DNA from: Calditrichia bacterium
GTDB taxonomy: Bacteria; Calditrichota; Calditrichia; Calditrichales; Calditrichaceae
Reading direction: 5' to 3'
Length of the DNA: 21,799 nt
NCBI GenBank assembly: GCA_027039465.1
Contig: JALWEA010000591.1
Span: 1-21,799, forward strand
Under the pieces are notes generated by a model, which did no database searches, had not been told where the DNA came from, and was given only the letters and a program-made list of their open reading frames with translations. This document shows positions 15,787-21,799 of this stretch, piece by piece. Position numbers and translations under genes: made by a program. The first letter of the stretch is position 1. Each line of letters starts with the position of its first letter.

Positions 15787-16353
15787 TTATATTTGATGAA
15801 TGTTTTTGTTCTTTAAAATATTTTTAAAAATTAAAATCCACAAATAACCGATTAATATTCCCAAAATACTTCCAACCAAAACATCAAAAGGGTAGTGCAC
15901 ACCCACCGCGATTCTTGAATAAGCAACCAAAGCGGCCAAAAGCCAGAAAATAATTTGATATTTACGATAATAATAACTGAAAACCGTTGCCATGGCAAAA
16001 AAATTGGTGGCATGTGATGACGGCATGGAAAAGGATGTTTTTTTACCCAACAACAAATGTGCGCCTTCCACAACATTGCAAGGGCGAATGCGATGGAACA
16101 AAGGTTTCAGAATACGGTTAACCGTTAGATCGCTGGTAGCTACCGATAGCAATACAATGAGCACCACCCATCGACCTTTAGGCCCTCCTTTCCACAATAG
16201 CAGAATAATGGTAATCAGCCAGATCGGGTACCAATTTTCTTTGTTTGTTACAAAAGGCATAACGACATCGAAGACGGGATTGGCCAAATGGACGTTAAAA
16301 AAAACGAATAAGGTTGTATCAAGATGAGCTAAAAAGGTTAAGACGGCATCCAT
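15787..16353 (-). CDS. PAP2-family membrane phosphatase
   Basis: Integral membrane phosphatase of 188 residues with five to six predicted helices. It carries the complete three-part PAP2 active site: KPLFHRIRP (83-91), PSSH (111-114), and SRIAVGVHYPFD with Arg147, His153 and Asp157. Relatives dephosphorylate undecaprenyl diphosphate, phosphatidic acid or phosphatidylglycerol phosphate at the outer face of the membrane. The short size resembles BcrC/undecaprenyl-diphosphatase-like enzymes, but the substrate cannot be told from sequence. GGAAAG lies upstream of the ATG on the minus strand. The gene is read towards selA. It lies 39 bases beyond the terminator of the secG-tRNA transcript, so it needs its own promoter or readthrough. 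Confidence 0.9.
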   Translation of the reverse strand: MDAVLTFLAHLDTTLFVFFNVHLANPVFDVVMPFVTNKENWYPIWLITIILLLWKGGPKGRWVVLIVLLSVATSDLTVNRILKPLFHRIRPCNVVEGAHLLLGKKTSFSMPSSHATNFFAMATVFSYYYRKYQIIFWLLAALVAYSRIAVGVHYPFDVLVGSILGILIGYLWILIFKNILKNKNIHQI

Positions 16354-16392
16354 GTTGCGCTTTCCGTGTTAATGGGATAAAGCGGTTAAAAT

Positions 16393-16422
16393 AAAAAAAG
16401 CATCCCGAAATTCAGGATGCTT
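16393..16422 (-). terminator. Rho-independent terminator after tRNA-Leu
   Basis: On the minus strand AAGCATCC pairs with GGATGCTT (16398-16422) and is followed by a run of seven T. It ends the secG-tRNA-Leu transcript a few bases after the tRNA. Confidence 0.88.
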
Positions 16423-16427
16423 ACAGG

Positions 16428-16512
16428 TGCTGGAGGCGGGACTTGAACCCGCACGGGCGTCTCGCCCACTACCCCCTCAAGATAGCGTGTCTGCCTGTTC
16501 CACCACTCCAGC
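16428..16512 (-). tRNA. tRNA-Leu (anticodon GAG)
   Basis: An 85-base class II tRNA. The acceptor stem GCTGGAG/CTCCAGC pairs perfectly, with discriminator A. The D-arm region has TGGTGGAACAGGCAGACACG. The anticodon stem CTATC/GGTAG encloses loop TTGAGGG, giving GAG at 16476-16478. There is a long variable arm, and the T-loop is GGTTCAAGTCC. The A is followed by CCT, so CCA is not encoded and must be added after transcription. The 5' end lies 7 bases after the secG stop codon, so RNase P must free it from the secG message. Confidence 0.97.
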
Positions 16513-16519
16513 TAAAACC

Positions 16520-16885
16520 TTATTTATTGGCTGGTGCCTGTTGTTGGGGCTGTTGACCCTGACCAACCGGTGCCAACGGAACGTTAGGTGTGGGGATTTT
16601 TTTCTCCTGTTCCATGCGTTTTTCGATTAAACTCTTTTGAGCCGTCTGTGCTTCAGAGCGATAAATCACACTAATCGCAATAGCCAGCACCATGTAAATC
16701 GTGGCGATCCAAGCCGTGGCCTTCGTCAAAAAGTCGGCTGCACCGCGTCCGCCAAAAACCGCAGAACCACCCATGCCCCCGCCAATGGAACCGGCCAAGC
16801 CCTGACCCTTACCGGACTGCAATAAGATAACCACAACCATAATAATACTTACGAGAATAAACAAAACAACTAATAATGTGTACAT
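16520..16885 (-). CDS. secG: Preprotein translocase subunit SecG
   Basis: Small subunit of the SecYEG protein-export channel in the cytoplasmic membrane. The 121 residues show the family plan: first helix (about 3-22), the conserved loop QSGKGQGLAGSIGGGMGGSA (23-42), then FGGRGAADFLTKAT and a second helix (about 57-74). The tail is Gln/Pro-rich, low in complexity and probably cytoplasmic. GGAG lies 13 bases before the ATG, rather far. In many bacteria secG follows tpiA directly. Here a 920-base repeat-rich space and a tpiA terminator intervene, so secG probably has its own promoter. A tRNA-Leu gene follows in the same transcript. Confidence 0.94.
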   Translation of the reverse strand: MYTLLVVLFILVSIIMVVVILLQSGKGQGLAGSIGGGMGGSAVFGGRGAADFLTKATAWIATIYMVLAIAISVIYRSEAQTAQKSLIEKRMEQEKKIPTPNVPLAPVGQGQQPQQQAPANK

Positions 16886-17000
16886 AATCTTTTATTCGCT
16901 CCTTTATTTAATTCAAAATTTTAATTTAAAGAGATTTTTCCTATTTATCAACATTTTTAAAGCAAAAGTTTTGCGTATCTCACGCCTGTTGCTGCTTTGG

Positions 17001-17047
17001 AAAGGATTGCTTCTTCCCAAGAATCGGAAATTGCAATGACATCCTTT
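17001..17047 (-). repeat. Dispersed repeat of the GTCATTGC...GAAGCAATCC type, copy A
   Basis: Read on the minus strand, it begins AAAGGATGTCATTGC and ends GAAGAAGCAATCCTTT; AAAGGAT (17001-17007) and ATCCTTT (17041-17047) are inverted ends. This pattern is a very widespread intergenic repeat in many bacterial genomes, recognised from memory. Two more degraded copies lie to the right. Confidence 0.6.
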
Positions 17048-17081
17048 GTAAAAGGGATTGCCTCGGAAGCCATTATTCACA

Positions 17082-17276
17082 CCGTCCCATTCGGGACGGG
17101 CATCAGTTCCCACAGATGAATCTGTGGGTTAATAGCAAACCGTCCCTATCGGGACGGGAAAAACACAATAATATTAAAAGATCCATCGCGGAGCGATGGA
17201 GCGACAATAGCCCATATTTTCAAATATGGGAGAATGAAATTCCACCACAAAAAAAAACGTTTTCCCGAAGGGAAAA
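17082..17276. repeat. Second cluster of short palindromes (REP-like)
   Basis: Six perfect hairpins occur within 195 bases. CCGTCCC/GGGACGG is found twice (17082-17099 and 17140-17157). The others are CCCACAGAT/ATCTGTGGG (17109-17128), TCCATCGC/GCGATGGA (17182-17200), CCCATATTT/AAATATGGG (17211-17230) and TTTTCCC/GGGAAAA (17260-17276). The ATAGCCCAT start of the fifth is shared with the hairpin at 3203 in the first cluster, while the rest of the stems differ but stay paired. This suggests structure, not sequence, is conserved. Confidence 0.75.
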
Positions 17277-17316
17277 TTAAAAAACGGGTTTAGATGGTCG
17301 ATGTGTTTATTAATAA

Positions 17317-17365
17317 GTAAGGGATTGCTTCACTCTCCCGCTCGCAGGATCGTTACTATTGACAT
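17317..17365 (-). repeat. Dispersed repeat of the GTCATTGC...GAAGCAATCC type, copy B
   Basis: On the minus strand it runs from ATGTCAATAGTAACGATCC to GAGTGAAGCAATCCC. It is a degraded version of copy A, sharing both ends but with a changed middle. Confidence 0.5.
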
Positions 17366-17421
17366 ATTGTGGCGCGTCCGTTCCTTGATACGATTCTGCC
17401 TGTTATCTTGCGTTGTCCGAA

Positions 17422-17531
17422 GTAAGGGCGAAGCATTTCCGTCAAGAAGCTTCAAACTCAAAAAATTTAACGTTGTGCAACCAAAAACACCGATTGTTTT
17501 TTTATTTGTTAGGGAAATGCTTCGCCCCTAC
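17422..17531. repeat. 110-base element bounded by 19-base inverted repeats
   Basis: GTAAGGGCGAAGCATTTCC (17422-17440) faces GGAAATGCTTCGCCCCTAC (17513-17531): 18 of 19 positions pair. The 72-base centre is AT-rich and non-coding. The size and inverted ends resemble a miniature inverted-repeat element or a long hairpin repeat. No matching transposase is present and no target duplication is obvious. Confidence 0.65.
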
Positions 17532-17540
17532 AAGTGTCGG

Positions 17541-17578
17541 CAGAATCACTCGGGATCGTTCGCAATGACAATCCTTTA
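17541..17578 (-). repeat. Dispersed repeat of the GTCATTGC...GAAGCAATCC type, copy C (partial)
   Basis: On the minus strand AAAGGATTGTCATTGCGAAC is followed by GATCCCGAGTGATTCTGCC. It keeps the GTCATTGCGA end; the other end has decayed. Confidence 0.5.
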
Positions 17579-17591
17579 CGATTAACGAATA

Positions 17592-17668
17592 ACGTTTTCC
17601 CCTTAACTCTTCAACTCTTTACCCTTAACCGATTCCAAGTTCCCTGTTCCCGGTTCCTAATTCCCAAT
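17592..17668. repeat. Pyrimidine-rich low-complexity tract
   Basis: Degenerate reiterations of CTTAAC/TCAACTCTT and then of TTCCC/GGTTCC/TTCCCAA, nearly free of coding features. It makes up the last gene-free stretch before the tpiA terminator. Confidence 0.5.
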
Positions 17669-17702
17669 TAATTCATGGCAAAATATAATCCCTGACCGAA
17701 CC

Positions 17703-17742
17703 TAAAAAAGAAAGCGGGAAGCAAAAAAATGCATTTCCCGCT
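17703..17742 (-). terminator. Rho-independent terminator of tpiA
   Basis: On the minus strand AGCGGGAA pairs perfectly with TTCCCGCT (17713-17742; 14-base loop that can pair further through GCA/TGC) and is followed by TTCTTTTTT. It lies 63 bases after the tpiA stop and separates the glycolytic genes from secG. Confidence 0.85.
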
Positions 17743-17805
17743 AATCTTTTATTTGATGTGCAATCCGTAAGAGTCGGCGTTAAAAGGTATCGGCGACCGA
17801 TCCGT

Positions 17806-18576
17806 TTATTTGTTCAGTTCTTCGGCAATGTGAATAATGCTTGAAAACGAATCGGCTTTTAAACAAGCGCCGCCAACCAATGCACCGTCAATGTCCTGCT
17901 GGCTGAGCAATGATTGTGCGTTTTCCGGTTTCACACTTCCGCCGTATTGAATAATCAAAGACTCTGCTACGGTGTCATTAAATAAATCGGCAACCATTTT
18001 GCGGATTTCGGCATGTACTTCTTCGGCTTGTTCCGGTGTGGCCGTTTTGCCTGTTCCGATGGCCCATATAGGCTCGTAGGCAACGATAATGTTTTGCATG
18101 TCTTCTTCGGCAATATCGGCAAAGGCGCCGCGAATTTGTTTGCCGACGACCTGGATGGTAATGTTTTCTTCGCGCTGTTCAAGCGTTTCACCCACGCAGA
18201 TGATCGGTTTTAATCCGTTTTCAAGCGCAGCTTTTACCTTTTTGTTCACCGTTTCATCGGTTTCGCCGAAATATTGACGCCGTTCGGAATGGCCTATAAT
18301 CACGTAATCGGCGCCGGTGCTTTTTAACATGCCCGCACTGATTTCACCCGTGTAAGCGCCTTCTTTTTCCCAGAACATATTTTGAGCGCCAAGATGGATG
18401 GCGGAATCTTTGATCACCTCATAAACCACCGAAAGGGCGGTAAAAGGCGGGCAGATAATCATGCGCGTTTTTTGAATATCCGTGGTTTTCATGCGAATTT
18501 GATTGGCAAGCTGGAGCGCTTCGCTATTGGTTTTGTGCATCTTCCAGTTGCCGGCTATGACAATTGAACGTTTCAT
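17806..18576 (-). CDS. tpiA: Triosephosphate isomerase
   Basis: Interconverts dihydroxyacetone phosphate and glyceraldehyde 3-phosphate in glycolysis and gluconeogenesis. The 256-residue TIM barrel has all catalytic parts: AGNWKMHK with Asn10 and Lys12, YVIIGHSERR with His96, AYEPIWAIGTGKTA with Glu168 and the flexible loop 6, and the phosphate-binding QYGGSVKPEN. AGGAG lies 9 bases before the ATG on the minus strand. It begins 18 bases after the pgk stop, so pgk and tpiA are co-transcribed. Confidence 0.98.
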   Translation of the reverse strand: MKRSIVIAGNWKMHKTNSEALQLANQIRMKTTDIQKTRMIICPPFTALSVVYEVIKDSAIHLGAQNMFWEKEGAYTGEISAGMLKSTGADYVIIGHSERRQYFGETDETVNKKVKAALENGLKPIICVGETLEQREENITIQVVGKQIRGAFADIAEEDMQNIIVAYEPIWAIGTGKTATPEQAEEVHAEIRKMVADLFNDTVAESLIIQYGGSVKPENAQSLLSQQDIDGALVGGACLKADSFSSIIHIAEELNK

Positions 18577-18594
18577 TGCGTAAATCTCCTGTAA

Positions 18595-19791
18595 TTAGAT
18601 TTCCGTTAAAGCAGCAATACCAGGTAATTCCTTACCTTCCAAAAACTCGAGAGAAGCGCCGCCGCCGGTGGAAATATGGGTAAATTGATCGTCCATTCCG
18701 AATTGACTGACAGCCGCGGCAGAATCACCGCCACCGATAACGCTAATGGCGCCGTTTTTAGTCGCTTCCGCAATGGCTTCGGCGATCTTACGTGTACCGA
18801 CGGCAAAGTTGGGCATTTCAAATACGCCGACCGGGCCGTTCCAGACAATTGTTTTGGCCTTTTTGATTTCATCGGAAAAAAAGGCGATGGTTTCCGGCCC
18901 GATGTCCATGCCCATGTAATCCGCCGGGATTTCGTTAACCTTAACCACTTTGCGATTTGCCTCGTTATCAAAACGATCGGCCACAACAACATCAACCGGA
19001 AGCAGAAAAGTAATGTTCTTTTCCTTAGCTTCCTGCAAAATTTCCCTGGCCATTTGAATGCGATCTTCTTCCAAAAGCGACTTACCGATTTCGTAACCTT
19101 GTGCTTTAAAAAAGGTGTAAGCCATGCCGCCGCCGATGATCAAAGCATCGACTTTGTTAAATAAATTTTTGATAACGTCGATTTTGCCGGAAATTTTTGC
19201 GCCGCCCAAAACGGCTATGAACGGACGTTGCGGGTTTTCAATGGCCTGACCCAAATATTTTAATTCTTTTTCGATCAGGTAACCGGCTGCACATTGTTTG
19301 AAATATTTGGTCACACCCACGGTGGAAGCATGTGCACGATGGGCCGTTCCAAAGGCGTCATTAATGAACAGATCGCAACCTTCGGCTAATTGACGGGCAA
19401 ACTCGGGATCGTTGTCGGTTTCTTCTTTATGGAAACGTAAATTCTCAAGTAACAGAACTTCGCCGGGTTTTAAGGCCTCTTTCATCTTTTTAACTTCCGG
19501 GCCGATGCAATCCGGAGCCAATTTAACGGGCGTATTTAACAACTCTTCAAGGCGTTTGGCTACGGGTTTTAAGCTGAGTTCTTTTTTGACTTGACCTTTT
19601 GGGCGTCCCAAATGGCTGCACAAAACCGCGGCTCCGCCTTCCTGCAATACTTTTTTAATGGTCGGCAATGAAGCGCGAATACGACGATCGTCTGTGATTT
19701 CCTGATTTTCATTTAAAGGAACGTTGAAATCGCAACGAATTAAAACTTTTTTACCTTTCAAATCCAGTTGATCTATGGTCAATTTAGCCAT
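18595..19791 (-). CDS. pgk: Phosphoglycerate kinase
   Basis: Transfers phosphate between 1,3-bisphosphoglycerate and ADP, the first ATP-yielding step of lower glycolysis. The 398 residues and two Rossmann-like domains are typical. The N-terminal substrate site shows VLIRCDFNVPL and SHLGRPKG. The middle has GGAKISGKIDVI and GGGMAYTF, and the C-terminal nucleotide site VWNGPVGVFE and GGGDSAAAV. The frame is open to 19821, but the ATG at 19791 fits the family N terminus (MAKLTIDQLDLKGKKV), and a GGAG/AAGGA-rich ribosome-binding stretch lies inside the longer version. It stands between gap (96 bases upstream, with a terminator hairpin) and tpiA (18 bases downstream). Confidence 0.97.
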   Translation of the reverse strand: MAKLTIDQLDLKGKKVLIRCDFNVPLNENQEITDDRRIRASLPTIKKVLQEGGAAVLCSHLGRPKGQVKKELSLKPVAKRLEELLNTPVKLAPDCIGPEVKKMKEALKPGEVLLLENLRFHKEETDNDPEFARQLAEGCDLFINDAFGTAHRAHASTVGVTKYFKQCAAGYLIEKELKYLGQAIENPQRPFIAVLGGAKISGKIDVIKNLFNKVDALIIGGGMAYTFFKAQGYEIGKSLLEEDRIQMAREILQEAKEKNITFLLPVDVVVADRFDNEANRKVVKVNEIPADYMGMDIGPETIAFFSDEIKKAKTIVWNGPVGVFEMPNFAVGTRKIAEAIAEATKNGAISVIGGGDSAAAVSQFGMDDQFTHISTGGGASLEFLEGKELPGIAALTEI

Positions 19792-19836
19792 GGTTCCTTC
19801 TCCTTCCCCTTGATCGGACAATGTTTTGGCTGAAAA

Positions 19837-19877
19837 GATAAAAAAAAGAGAGACCGGAAAAAGTCTCTCTTTCTTTT
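19837..19877 (-). terminator. Terminator/attenuator between gap and pgk
   Basis: A perfect 8-bp stem, AGAGAGAC with GTCTCTCT (19847-19870), is followed on the minus strand by a long T run (19840-19846). It sits 17 bases after the gap stop. It probably ends most gap transcripts, with partial readthrough into pgk-tpiA, unless pgk has its own promoter in the remaining space. Confidence 0.82.
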
Positions 19878-19887
19878 AGAATTTCGT

Positions 19888-20889
19888 TTACATACTTGCC
19901 ATTTTCTTTAATAAGTCAACGCAGCGGTTGGAATAACCCCATTCGTTATCGTACCAGCTAATAACTTTAACAAAGTTGCCGTCAATGACCATGGTTTCAA
20001 GGCTGTCGAAAATACTGGAATGTGGGTTGCCGATGATGTCTCTGGAGACAATGGGTTCGTCCGTGTAATCCAGAATGCCTTTCAGGCGACCTTCCGCAGC
20101 CTCTTTCATGGCAGCGTTGACTTCTTCCACCGTTACGTCACGTTTAAGTTCCGCAACCAAGTCCACCAAAGCGCCATCGGGAACGGGAACACGCATGGAC
20201 ATGCCGTTCAATTTACCATTCAATTCGGGAATAACCTTGCCGATGGCGATAGCGGCACCGGTTGTTGTCGGAATAATGTTATCGGCAGCGGAACGGGCAC
20301 GACGCAAATCTTTATGCGGAAAATCAAGAATGCGCTGATCGTTGGTATAAGCATGAACGGTGGTCATCAAACCGCGTTTCATACCGAAAACATCGTGCAG
20401 CACGCGTACGATGGGGCCGAGACAGTTGGTAGTACAGGATGCGTTGGAAACGATGAGATCGTCCGGCCGTAATTGATCGTCGTTTACGCCCAGAACAATG
20501 GTGTTGTCGATTTCGCCTTTGGCCGGAACGGTCAATAAAACCTTTTTGGCACCGGCTTCCAGATGTTTGGCGACCAAATCACGGGTTCTGAAAACGCCGG
20601 TTGATTCGATGACGTATTCCACGCCCATATCTTTCCAGGGTAACTGCGCGGGATCTTTAATGGCCATAACTTTCATTTTACGATGACCGGCGACCAAATA
20701 ATCACCTTCGGCATAAACGTCCGCAGGGAATTTGCCGTGGGTCGAATCGTATTTTAATAAATGGGCCAATGTTTTAGCATCGGTTAAATCATTGATGGCT
20801 ACGAATTCTATTTCAGGATCGTTGAAGGCAGCCTTGAAGACCAGTCTGCCGATGCGTCCGAAACCGTTAATTCCTACTTTAAGACTCAT
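19888..20889 (-). CDS. gap: Glyceraldehyde-3-phosphate dehydrogenase, type I
   Basis: Oxidises and phosphorylates glyceraldehyde 3-phosphate to 1,3-bisphosphoglycerate with NAD+. The 333 residues carry the NAD-binding GINGFGRIGR (7-16), INDLTD (32-37, acidic residue favouring NAD over NADP), and SNASCTTNCLGP (148-159) with catalytic Cys152. TVHAYTNDQ contains His179, and WYDNEWGYSNR lies near the C terminus. AAGGAG is 10 bases before the ATG. It is first in the gap-pgk-tpiA order; the intergenic terminator suggests it is expressed more than the two kinase/isomerase genes. Confidence 0.98.
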   Translation of the reverse strand: MSLKVGINGFGRIGRLVFKAAFNDPEIEFVAINDLTDAKTLAHLLKYDSTHGKFPADVYAEGDYLVAGHRKMKVMAIKDPAQLPWKDMGVEYVIESTGVFRTRDLVAKHLEAGAKKVLLTVPAKGEIDNTIVLGVNDDQLRPDDLIVSNASCTTNCLGPIVRVLHDVFGMKRGLMTTVHAYTNDQRILDFPHKDLRRARSAADNIIPTTTGAAIAIGKVIPELNGKLNGMSMRVPVPDGALVDLVAELKRDVTVEEVNAAMKEAAEGRLKGILDYTDEPIVSRDIIGNPHSSIFDSLETMVIDGNFVKVISWYDNEWGYSNRCVDLLKKMASM

Positions 20890-20939
20890 AATATCGTTCT
20901 CCTTTTTATTGGTTGATTAGCACCTTTTTTAAATGATGC

Positions 20940-20968
20940 AAGCTAAAAAATCCGTTAATGGAAGTCAA
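20940..20968 (-). promoter_or_regulatory. Candidate gap promoter
   Basis: On the minus strand TTGACT (20963-20968) and TAGCTT (20940-20945) are 17 bases apart, about 51 bases before the gap ATG. The -35 box is good and the -10 box weak (3 of 6). Confidence 0.35.
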
Positions 20969-20975
20969 GTAAAAG

Positions 20976-21004
20976 TTATAAAATTCACTAAATTTGAATA
21001 TAAT
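20976..21004 (+). promoter_or_regulatory. Candidate promoter of the amidohydrolase gene
   Basis: A perfect TATAAT (20999-21004) has TTATAA (20976-20981, 4 of 6) 17 bases upstream. It would give a leader of about 155 bases that includes the twin-hairpin repeat. AT-rich DNA makes chance matches easy. Confidence 0.3.
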
Positions 21005-21029
21005 TTTACCGCTCATCGTTTTATTTCCC

Positions 21030-21094
21030 TTTTCAGACTGATTGCTATCAGTCTGAAAACTTATGTCATCTGACTGATAGCAATCAGTCAGATG
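21030..21094. repeat. Twin-hairpin dispersed repeat, copy 2
   Basis: The 13-bp hairpin 21030-21059 (loop TGCT) and the 12-bp hairpin 21067-21094 (loop AGCA) are near-identical to the element at 3298-3366, in the same orientation. In the first hairpin a G-C pair of copy 1 (3304/3323) is replaced by A-T (21035/21054), a compensatory double change. It lies between gap and the divergent amidohydrolase gene. Confidence 0.9.
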
Positions 21095-21167
21095 TCCCGC
21101 CAATTTTATTTGCCCCTTTCATTCGCAACCGCTAAATTTAAATATTTTCATGAATTAAAAGGGAATT

Positions 21168-21799
21168 ATGAGCGGAAAAACGCTACTTATCAAAAACGGA
21201 ACCATCGTTACGGTTAACCGGGAAATGGAAGTCTTTTCCGGCGATATTTTAATTGAAAATAATCGCATCCGTTCCGTTGCGCCTCATATTGATGTTACTG
21301 CCGAGGCTATCTTCAACGCCGATGATTTTGTAATAGTTCCTGGCTTTGTCCAAACCCACATTCATCTGGGACAAACCTTATTTCGTAATCTGGCCGAAGA
21401 CCTTGCTTTGTTGGACTGGCTCTCGCAGGTTATTTGGCCTGGCGAAGCCAACCATACGGAAGAAACCACCCGTTTAAGCGCTCAATTGAGTTTGGCTGAA
21501 TTTTTACGTAACGGTACTACGACCATCATGGACATCGGCCTGGTACATCATGCTCGTGTACTGTTCGAAAGCATTGCCGAAAGCGGCATTCGGGCTGTGG
21601 CCGGAAAAATGTTAATGGATGGCGGCGATAGCCCGCAAGGGTTAAAAGAAGATACGGACAAGGCTTTAAATGAAAGTGTTGAATTGCTAAAAAAATGGCA
21701 CGGATACGATGATAACCGCATTCGTTATGCCTTTGCTCCCCGATTTGTCCTTTCCAGCTCCGATGAATTGTTGCGCCGCCTTGCCGATTTGGCAAAACA
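21168..21799 (+). CDS. Amidohydrolase, deoxyadenosine/S-adenosylhomocysteine deaminase type (cut by window end)
   Basis: The first 210 residues of a metal-dependent amidohydrolase, open to the last base. Visible parts: the N-terminal beta-sandwich strand (LLIKNGTIVTVNREMEVFSG), VPGFVQTHIHLGQTLFR with metal ligands His64 and His66, EFLRNGTTTIMD (111-122) and RYAFAPRFVLSSSDELL (186-202). The QTHIHLGQTLFR and FAPRF patterns point to aminohydrolases of purines and related rings: 5'-deoxyadenosine or SAH deaminases, guanine deaminase, and atrazine-chlorohydrolase relatives. 5'-deoxyadenosine deaminase is my first choice. GGG (21161-21163) lies just before the ATG. It is divergent from gap, and the remaining metal ligands lie outside the window. 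Confidence 0.88.
   Translation, partial: MSGKTLLIKNGTIVTVNREMEVFSGDILIENNRIRSVAPHIDVTAEAIFNADDFVIVPGFVQTHIHLGQTLFRNLAEDLALLDWLSQVIWPGEANHTEETTRLSAQLSLAEFLRNGTTTIMDIGLVHHARVLFESIAESGIRAVAGKMLMDGGDSPQGLKEDTDKALNESVELLKKWHGYDDNRIRYAFAPRFVLSSSDELLRRLADLAK

Noticed and set aside
17301..17585. Plus-strand open frame of 94 codons in the tpiA-secG gap
   Set aside because: It runs through the repeat copies and the 110-base inverted-repeat element, has no ribosome-binding site and no protein-like composition.
21030..21094. Bidirectional terminator between gap and the amidohydrolase
   Set aside because: The flanking genes diverge, so nothing needs terminating here, and no T run follows the hairpins on either strand.

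Overview
This looks like about 21.8 kb of a bacterial chromosome of moderate GC content, carrying mostly housekeeping genes. The protein sequences, the Asp-for-His substitution in the YbeY metal site (from memory also seen in Bacteroidota), and intergenic spaces full of small GGGAC/GTCCC palindromes suggest the Fibrobacterota-Chlorobiota-Bacteroidota (FCB) superphylum. Calditrichota (Caldithrix-like) is my best guess, but it is an inference from protein 'feel' and not proven.

Left part, plus strand (1-10421): ppdK (pyruvate phosphate dikinase) with a promoter candidate and a strong terminator. About 1 kb without genes follows, holding a cluster of palindromes and one copy of a twin-hairpin repeat. 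Next come panD, a ClC-type anion channel/transporter with CBS and TrkA-C domains, an acyl-CoA dehydrogenase, pgpH (c-di-AMP phosphodiesterase) and ybeY, which overlaps the end of pgpH.

Centre (10422-13046): an AT-rich island with a two-gene restriction-modification system. The endonuclease is a clear NgoMIV relative (expected target GCCGGC). The methyltransferase is an amino-methyltransferase with a TSPPY motif, so with an adenine-free target it should make N4-methylcytosine. The island separates ybeY from the CorC/TlyC-like CBS protein, genes often adjacent elsewhere, and an 11-bp direct repeat flanks it. No other accessory gene cassette is visible.

Right part: the CorC/TlyC-like gene and selA (selenocysteine synthase) finish the plus-strand run. 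From 16353 leftwards a PAP2 phosphatase reads on the minus strand, converging on selA. Also on the minus strand is the order gap - pgk - tpiA - (repeat-rich gap) - secG - tRNA-Leu(GAG), the classic lower-glycolysis cluster followed by the Sec translocase subunit. Terminators lie after gap, after tpiA and after the tRNA. Divergent from gap is the start of an amidohydrolase (5'-deoxyadenosine/S-adenosylhomocysteine deaminase type), cut by the window end. A second twin-hairpin copy lies between them.

The most unusual items are the NgoMIV-type/m4C restriction-modification pair with its insertion context, and the twin-hairpin element. The latter's two copies differ by a compensatory base-pair change, and its two hairpins are complementary to each other, loops included. 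I do not see a wholly new multi-gene system.
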